Positions 59,721 through 64,000 of a stretch of DNA of 64,000 nucleotides are shown one piece after another (position 1 is the first letter of the stretch; every line of letters begins with the position of its first letter). The notes under the pieces are model-generated. The model did not search any database. It saw nothing but the letters and a program-made list of their open reading frames with translations, and was not told the DNA's origin. The position numbers and the translations under genes were made by a program. Origin of the DNA: Halesus radiatus (taxonomy: Eukaryota > Arthropoda > Insecta > Trichoptera > Limnephilidae); assembly GCA_022606495.2 (NCBI GenBank), contig JAHDVE020001493.1, positions 62,001 to 126,000 on the forward strand, written 5' to 3'.

Positions 59721-60630
59721 TTTTAAATATATAGGTGTGACTATGGAATTTTGGAATTACTTACAAATATTCCGCTTTCACTACTTGTAGTTTATTATAT
59801 GTGTTATTGATTTTGTTTTTAATTTTCAATTTGTATTAAGATCTCTGATCACCTTCATACCTGCAAATAAGAACCCGCCATATTTGGTGAGAGATGCAGC
59901 ATTGAGGGAATAAAAGAAAGTGCTACAAAATTATGCAATACCTTTTCACGATGATGTCGCCTCACCCTAGATGCCGCCTGAAGTCTGAATAGAAAGAGAA
60001 AGGCTTCTTCGGTTAACTTACATGATATGAGAAATGTCCATCTCATACATGACCCCATCGAAACACAGCCCGGCATTTCCCCGGTGGGTTTGATGAGGTC
60101 CACAGGACGACTCCTAAGACCCTAGACTGGCTCGCAAACCTAGATATATCCCCTTCTGATCTCCCCACGACATTCATTCTTCTTCTTCTTTCGTATGCGA
60201 AAAAAGAAGATGAATGTGTTTCGTAAATTAGAATTTCCCTCAGGCCACTGTAGCATAAGTGTTAAATATGTTATTTTAATTTAATTTAATTTTTATTTAT
60301 GTTTTTATATTATATTTCTACAGTGTGTAATTTTTTATTCTTAAAATGTATTCTTTTTATATGGCAGACAGAGTATTGCGCTCACCGCTTTGTTCTGCTG
60401 AAATAAAACATTATTATTATTATAAAAGATTGTTATTATTAAAAATATATATTTAATGTATACTATTACTGATATTTTATGGGAAAAGACGCATAAGGTA
60501 TTTGATTTCTTATTTTTTGTGTCCATATTTATGATCCTTGACATTTTACCAATTATTATATGTTAAGCCAAAGAAATAAAACAATTAAATGAAAGAAAAT
60601 TTCTCATTTATTAAATAAGTTTTTTTAATT
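59720..60630. other. Spacer, no recognised feature
   Basis: I see no assignable element. A minus-strand open frame at 59855-60103 is not recognisable. Confidence 0.4.
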
Positions 60631-60639
60631 TTATTTCCT

Positions 60640-60895
60640 TTATAAACCACCAGACTGAGCGGCGAAGCTTATAACTGTTAGTACAAACCTAACAGGCATT
60701 TTAATTTTTTTTTTTAATTTATGATAAGAATATGTAGGTTACCTAATTATTTTCTATAGAATTTAGGATTTCTATAATTTAAAGAATGCATTTCACAGAA
60801 AATCTATTAAAATGTATGGAAAAACCCAATTCCACCAACGCGGGCAACTAGAAACGCCAGTGTAGCATGTTGCCACCTCAGTGTATGGGAAATGT
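60640..60895. mobile_element. Partial second copy of the CCCCTAGCGGCGC MITE family
   Basis: ATAAACCACCAGACTGAGCG near 60643 is the complement of CTCACGGTCTGGTGGTTTA in the 21880-22318 element. The end ACGCCAGTGTAGCATGTTGC then CACCTC near 60854-60880 is the complement of the other element's GAGATGGCAACATGGCACAC. The order is inverted relative to copy 1; the internal distances differ. Confidence 0.55.
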
Positions 60896-61290
60896 CGGGA
60901 GCTGGAGATATTGTCATATTTCTACGGTTTTTAGTATCAAAGAGTGTTCGGAAATGTCGGTAGGTACTTCCTAAAAATAGATAATTCTACGTCATTTTTT
61001 AACAACATTTAATATTCCAACTTGTTAGTTTTTGACACTTACTGAGATAAGTACATGGAAATTATTTGTTTTACTTATAAAATTTCCACAGAAAGGATGC
61101 CATTTGTATCTACATATTAAATCATGTAATATGCAAGCACTGAACAACCATAAATTCATTTGAATTATATTCTTTTTAAATATGCCAACACTACAAGATA
61201 AAAGACGATCAGTCTGCCCTCTTTTGTTTAAAAAACAAATCTTCATTCGTTTTTCTGCTGCCTGCTGAATCGTTCGACTTCTTCGCGTAT

Positions 61291-61825
61291 CACGTCGGGG
61301 TCACCAGTTTAACGATATGGTTTATTGGTGTAACGGTTAATTAGTTAAATAATTAATCACGTCGGGGTCACCAATTTAACGATGTAGTTATTTAATTTAA
61401 TGATCGATTATTTGTATTACACGTGTTTGACGGTATGTGGTGTATTGTGTATACTTACCAATACTTACCATTCGCTTTCCTGCTTCTGGCTGAATCGGTC
61501 GTGTTGTAGAACATACTAGTAACTTGTTGATTCGCATATTGCATCACTTCTAGTTTATAAATTTACCTTCTGAATTTTGTACGCGTTGAGAAATAAATCA
61601 ATCAAATGGTGACCCTTCTTTTATTAATATCTCCGCGACAATCTTTAACGAAATCGCTTGGTAAGTATTGGTAAGTATACACAATACACCACATACCGTC
61701 AAACACGTGTAATACAAATAATCGATCATTAAATTAAATAACTACATCGTTAAATTGGTGACCCCGACGTGATTAATTAATTAACTAATTAACCGTTACA
61801 CCAATAAACCATATCGTTAAAATCA
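61291..61825. mobile_element. LTR-retroelement debris in a near-perfect inverted repeat
   Basis: The arms, about 61313-61475 and 61660-61822, are almost perfect reverse complements (GTTTATTGGTGTAACGGTTA against TAACCGTTACACCAATAAAC, and the internal CACGTGTTTGACGGTATGTG). Each contains TGGTGACCCCGACGTGAT or its complement. This sequence has the form of a tRNA primer-binding site next to an LTR. The spacer ends in ATCAATCAAATGGTGACCC, resembling an LTR 3' end plus primer site. There is no gag or pol. Confidence 0.65.
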
Positions 61826-61959
61826 AAATAAATATCATGGGTAAAAAATGTGCACTTAAATAAGCGATAAAAAATACCTTAAAAAAATGAGTTATCCAAT
61901 TTTTCCTGTTCATCATCGTACCGTCAGATTCGGAAGTCAAAAATAACCTCATTTTTATT

Positions 61960-62200
61960 TAATCATTGAAGAAAATAATATTAACATAACCTAAATGAAA
62001 CATGAAACCGGAATAAACAACAGAAAATAAAAAGATTTCAGTCGCATCTGGACTCGAACCCAGGACATTTGCCTATCCGGGGAAACCGCTTTACCAACTT
62101 AGCTAGTGAGATCAGTTCAATTTATGTCATTTTCATCGATATCATATGTCAAATTCAAGATTTGTCAATATTTTTCTCCATTTTTAATCCCATACATTTT
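61960..62200. mobile_element. Single-arm copy (c) of the tRNA-like foldback element
   Basis: TTAATCATTGAAGAAAATAA, CTAAATGAAACATGAAACCG and GACTCGAACCCAGGAC followed by GCCTATCCGGGGAAACCGCT match one arm of copies a and b. The tRNA-like promoter reads on the minus strand (TAGCTAAGTTGGTAAAGCGG then GGTTCGAGTCC). The second arm is absent. Confidence 0.75.
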
Positions 62201-62379
62201 TATTTTGTCATAAAATCAGTTTTACTTGGGGTTGCCATAGTAATGAAAAAAATTGTTTGATTTTTTATTTAATTTCCAGATTTTATTGACACATTGCAAT
62301 GTTGGTGATAAGCGCCCTTGAGGAGATTTTTCACAAAAACGGCGCTATGCAAGTCTTCCAGATATTATTATAAAGTACT

Positions 62380-62610
62380 TAGAGTCCCAGCTGCTCTCAA
62401 CCATCTGGAGCCAATGATACTATGGCGTCCCTAACTGGGGTATGTTGTGAGGCTGAAGGTAGCGGGGAGAAGGAGGAGATGGAAAAGAGGAAGGTGGGGA
62501 GGTAACTGGTTATTCAGATCTGGTCATCAAACACGTCTAAAGCCATTTCAAGAAACGTTTCGATTCTGAATGGTGGCCTTTCACCTGGGCGATAATGAAA
62601 GTACCTAAAG
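62380..62610 (-). mobile_element. tRNA-derived SINE (family 1), copy iv, 5' truncated
   Basis: AGAGTCCCAGCTGCTCTCAA, GAGGCTGAAGGTAGCGGGGA and GGTGGCCTTTCACC follow the order of copy i on the same strand. The tRNA head is missing; the sequence stops after GATAATGAAAGTACCT. Confidence 0.75.
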
Positions 62611-62619
62611 TTGGGTGTT

Positions 62620-63150
62620 TTAACCTCCGCCAGATTCCATTGACGGTAAAATAGACAATCTGCGCCGTATCGAGTTGTTGGCATTTGAACGGTCCCCGTT
62701 AATGACTGATTCTCGGCCCGTTTCACCTTTTGATCAAAATGTGGTCAGCCGTCATGCTGTTAAATTATATTTTTAAAATATTGTTTTCTGGCCATATAAC
62801 CTACATCTAAATATAAACAGTGCTTTTAAAAAAATAAATGTATCTCCCACCAGGTTTATAATTTTAAATCCTTTAAGAAAAAAAGTTAAAAGTTGCGATG
62901 TTATGTAACAAGGTATAAAATATCGTTTTGATGGAAGAAATGATGTAAAAAATAGTTTCTTAAAAATGTACCAACCATTTTAAAAATTTATAAACTGAAG
63001 TAGAAAACGATCCCATATTGCGGCAATTGTCATTTATGGGTTACTTGCATTATACGAATATCAATGATAATTCTTTAAAAAAATATATTTTTAAATTAAT
63101 TTTATATGTAAATTAGCTGGTACTTGACGTTGCCCGGTCTATTAAGAGTT
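62620..63150. other. Spacer, no recognised feature
   Basis: A short GC-richer stretch at 62620-62755 has no assignable origin; the rest is AT-rich. Confidence 0.4.
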
Positions 63151-63169
63151 TGGAGGAAAGTTTTATAAT

Positions 63170-63375
63170 CCCTAACCCCACCCCTACTCCTATCCCTACT
63201 CCTACTCCTAACCCTAATCCTACCCCCACTCCTACCCCTACTCCTATCCCTACTCCTACCCCTACTCCTAGCCCTACTCCTACCCCTACTCCAACCCCTA
63301 CTCTTATCCCTACTCCTACCACTACCCCTAGTCCTACCTCTACTCCCACCCCTACTACTACGCCTACTTTCTACC
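63170..63375. repeat. (CCTAC[T/C])n hexamer-type satellite
   Basis: The + strand is a run of CCTACT, CCTACC, CCTATC and CCTAAC hexamers for about 200 nt, with no G over most of it. Both strands are open by periodicity and would encode Pro-Thr or Val-Gly repeats. It differs from the canonical insect telomere unit. Confidence 0.9.
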
Positions 63376-63399
63376 CGTACACAGTAATTTTCCTCTTAT

Positions 63400-64000
63400 T
63401 TTGAACGTCAAGTGTACAAAATTTCATCAAGAAGTACCAAAATTTGGCTTTAAGGGTGGGAAAGGTGAATAGGGTGGTTTTTCGAAATCTCATGAAGACA
63501 ATGATCTTCCTCTTGTTTTAAAGGTCAAGTGTGCAAAATTTCACCAATCTCTGAATAAAACTGTAGATTTGTATACAAAACAAACACACACCACCCGCCC
63601 GGGATATTCTTCTTTAAATAATAGAAAGAAGATAGAAAAAGAAGAAGAAGATAGTTAGATGAAGAATACAGATCGAAGAAAAATATATATAAAATAAGAT
63701 GGTTTATTATAAAAAGGTTAAAATAATTCATATTTAACATCCTAGGTGTTTGTAGGAGGGTCAGCAATCCATTGCTTCAATGTAACACCGGAATACTACC
63801 TTTTCTGACACTGGTTTTAAAAGTCAAGAGCATGTTAAAAAAAATAATGATTAATGACTTAATGAAATTAATAATGATTTTTTTAACGTTTTGGAATGAA
63901 AAAGTCATAATCCAATTTTACAGCTATAATATTTCTGCTGGCACTCAAAAAATCTCAACGTACCTACCCCTTAGATTCCTTAGAATAACAAGCTTCCATC
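63400..64000. other. Window end, duplicated segments but no gene
   Basis: CTCTTATTTTGAACGTCAAGTGTACAAAATTTC near 63394 and CTTGTTTTAAAGGTCAAGTGTGCAAAATTTC near 63512 are direct copies about 118 nt apart, each followed by ATCAA or ACCAA. Nothing else is recognised. Confidence 0.5.

Noticed and set aside
63113..63404. Pro-Thr-rich (+) and Val-Gly-rich (-) proteins
   Set aside because: Both are translations of a hexamer-type satellite; any frame stays open by periodicity. No start context or splice evidence.
1..64000. Bacterial-type features (operons, CRISPR arrays, Shine-Dalgarno sites)
   Set aside because: The window is intron-bearing eukaryotic DNA; the direct repeats seen are minisatellites without regular unique spacers.

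Overview
The window is eukaryotic, AT-rich, intron-bearing DNA. Small four-exon genes with GT-AG introns are embedded in decayed non-LTR retrotransposons, tRNA-derived SINEs and hairpin/MITE-type DNA elements. This texture suggests an insect nuclear genome. A beetle is possible, but the order cannot be fixed from the sequence alone.

The host gene content is one head-to-tail tandem array, all on the + strand, of eight paralogues called here A to H. Gene A lacks its first exon, which lies before the window; B to H are complete. Every gene has the same plan. Exon 1 encodes a signal peptide and ends in a YRFSPNRF-like motif. Exon 2 is 165 nt (171 in A) and starts GPFY. Exon 3 is 144 nt (147 in G) with a PC...NC cysteine pair. 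Exon 4 starts GNYT/GNYS and ends with IFC, a YE-KPLK-like motif and a basic tail. All introns are phase 0. The predicted products are secreted, two-sequon N-glycosylated proteins of about 203-210 residues with four core cysteines. I could not match them firmly to a named family. The size, the cysteine followed by a K-x-G-N-Y-T strand, and the tandem expansion resemble insect GM2-activator/ML-like secreted proteins (CheA/CheB, DUF1091 group), but this is inference only.

Layout: gene A (23-2241), spacer with a 30-bp minisatellite and a hairpin-like repeat; gene B (5997-11408); gene C (13207-16126); a 1.25-kb foldback element with GATCAACTGTC-repeat ends; gene D (18618-21732); a MITE and a LINE relic with a nested MITE; gene E (23806-28916), whose third intron holds a three-deep nest of elements; LINE relics; gene F (33595-37737), which carries two minisatellites; LINE/SINE debris; gene G (42890-45966); a repeat-rich 8.5-kb spacer with a Penelope-like GIY-YIG relic and a 3.5-kb minus-strand LINE; gene H (54472-57196); then 6.8 kb of repeats with no further array gene seen.

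D and E are the closest pair and share decayed sequence in intron 2. A and H, at the ends, are the most divergent. Genes C, D, E and F share a TATA-like/Inr core promoter pattern upstream of exon 1. All 31 visible coding exons are open with consensus splice sites despite the mobile-element load, which suggests that the array is under selection.
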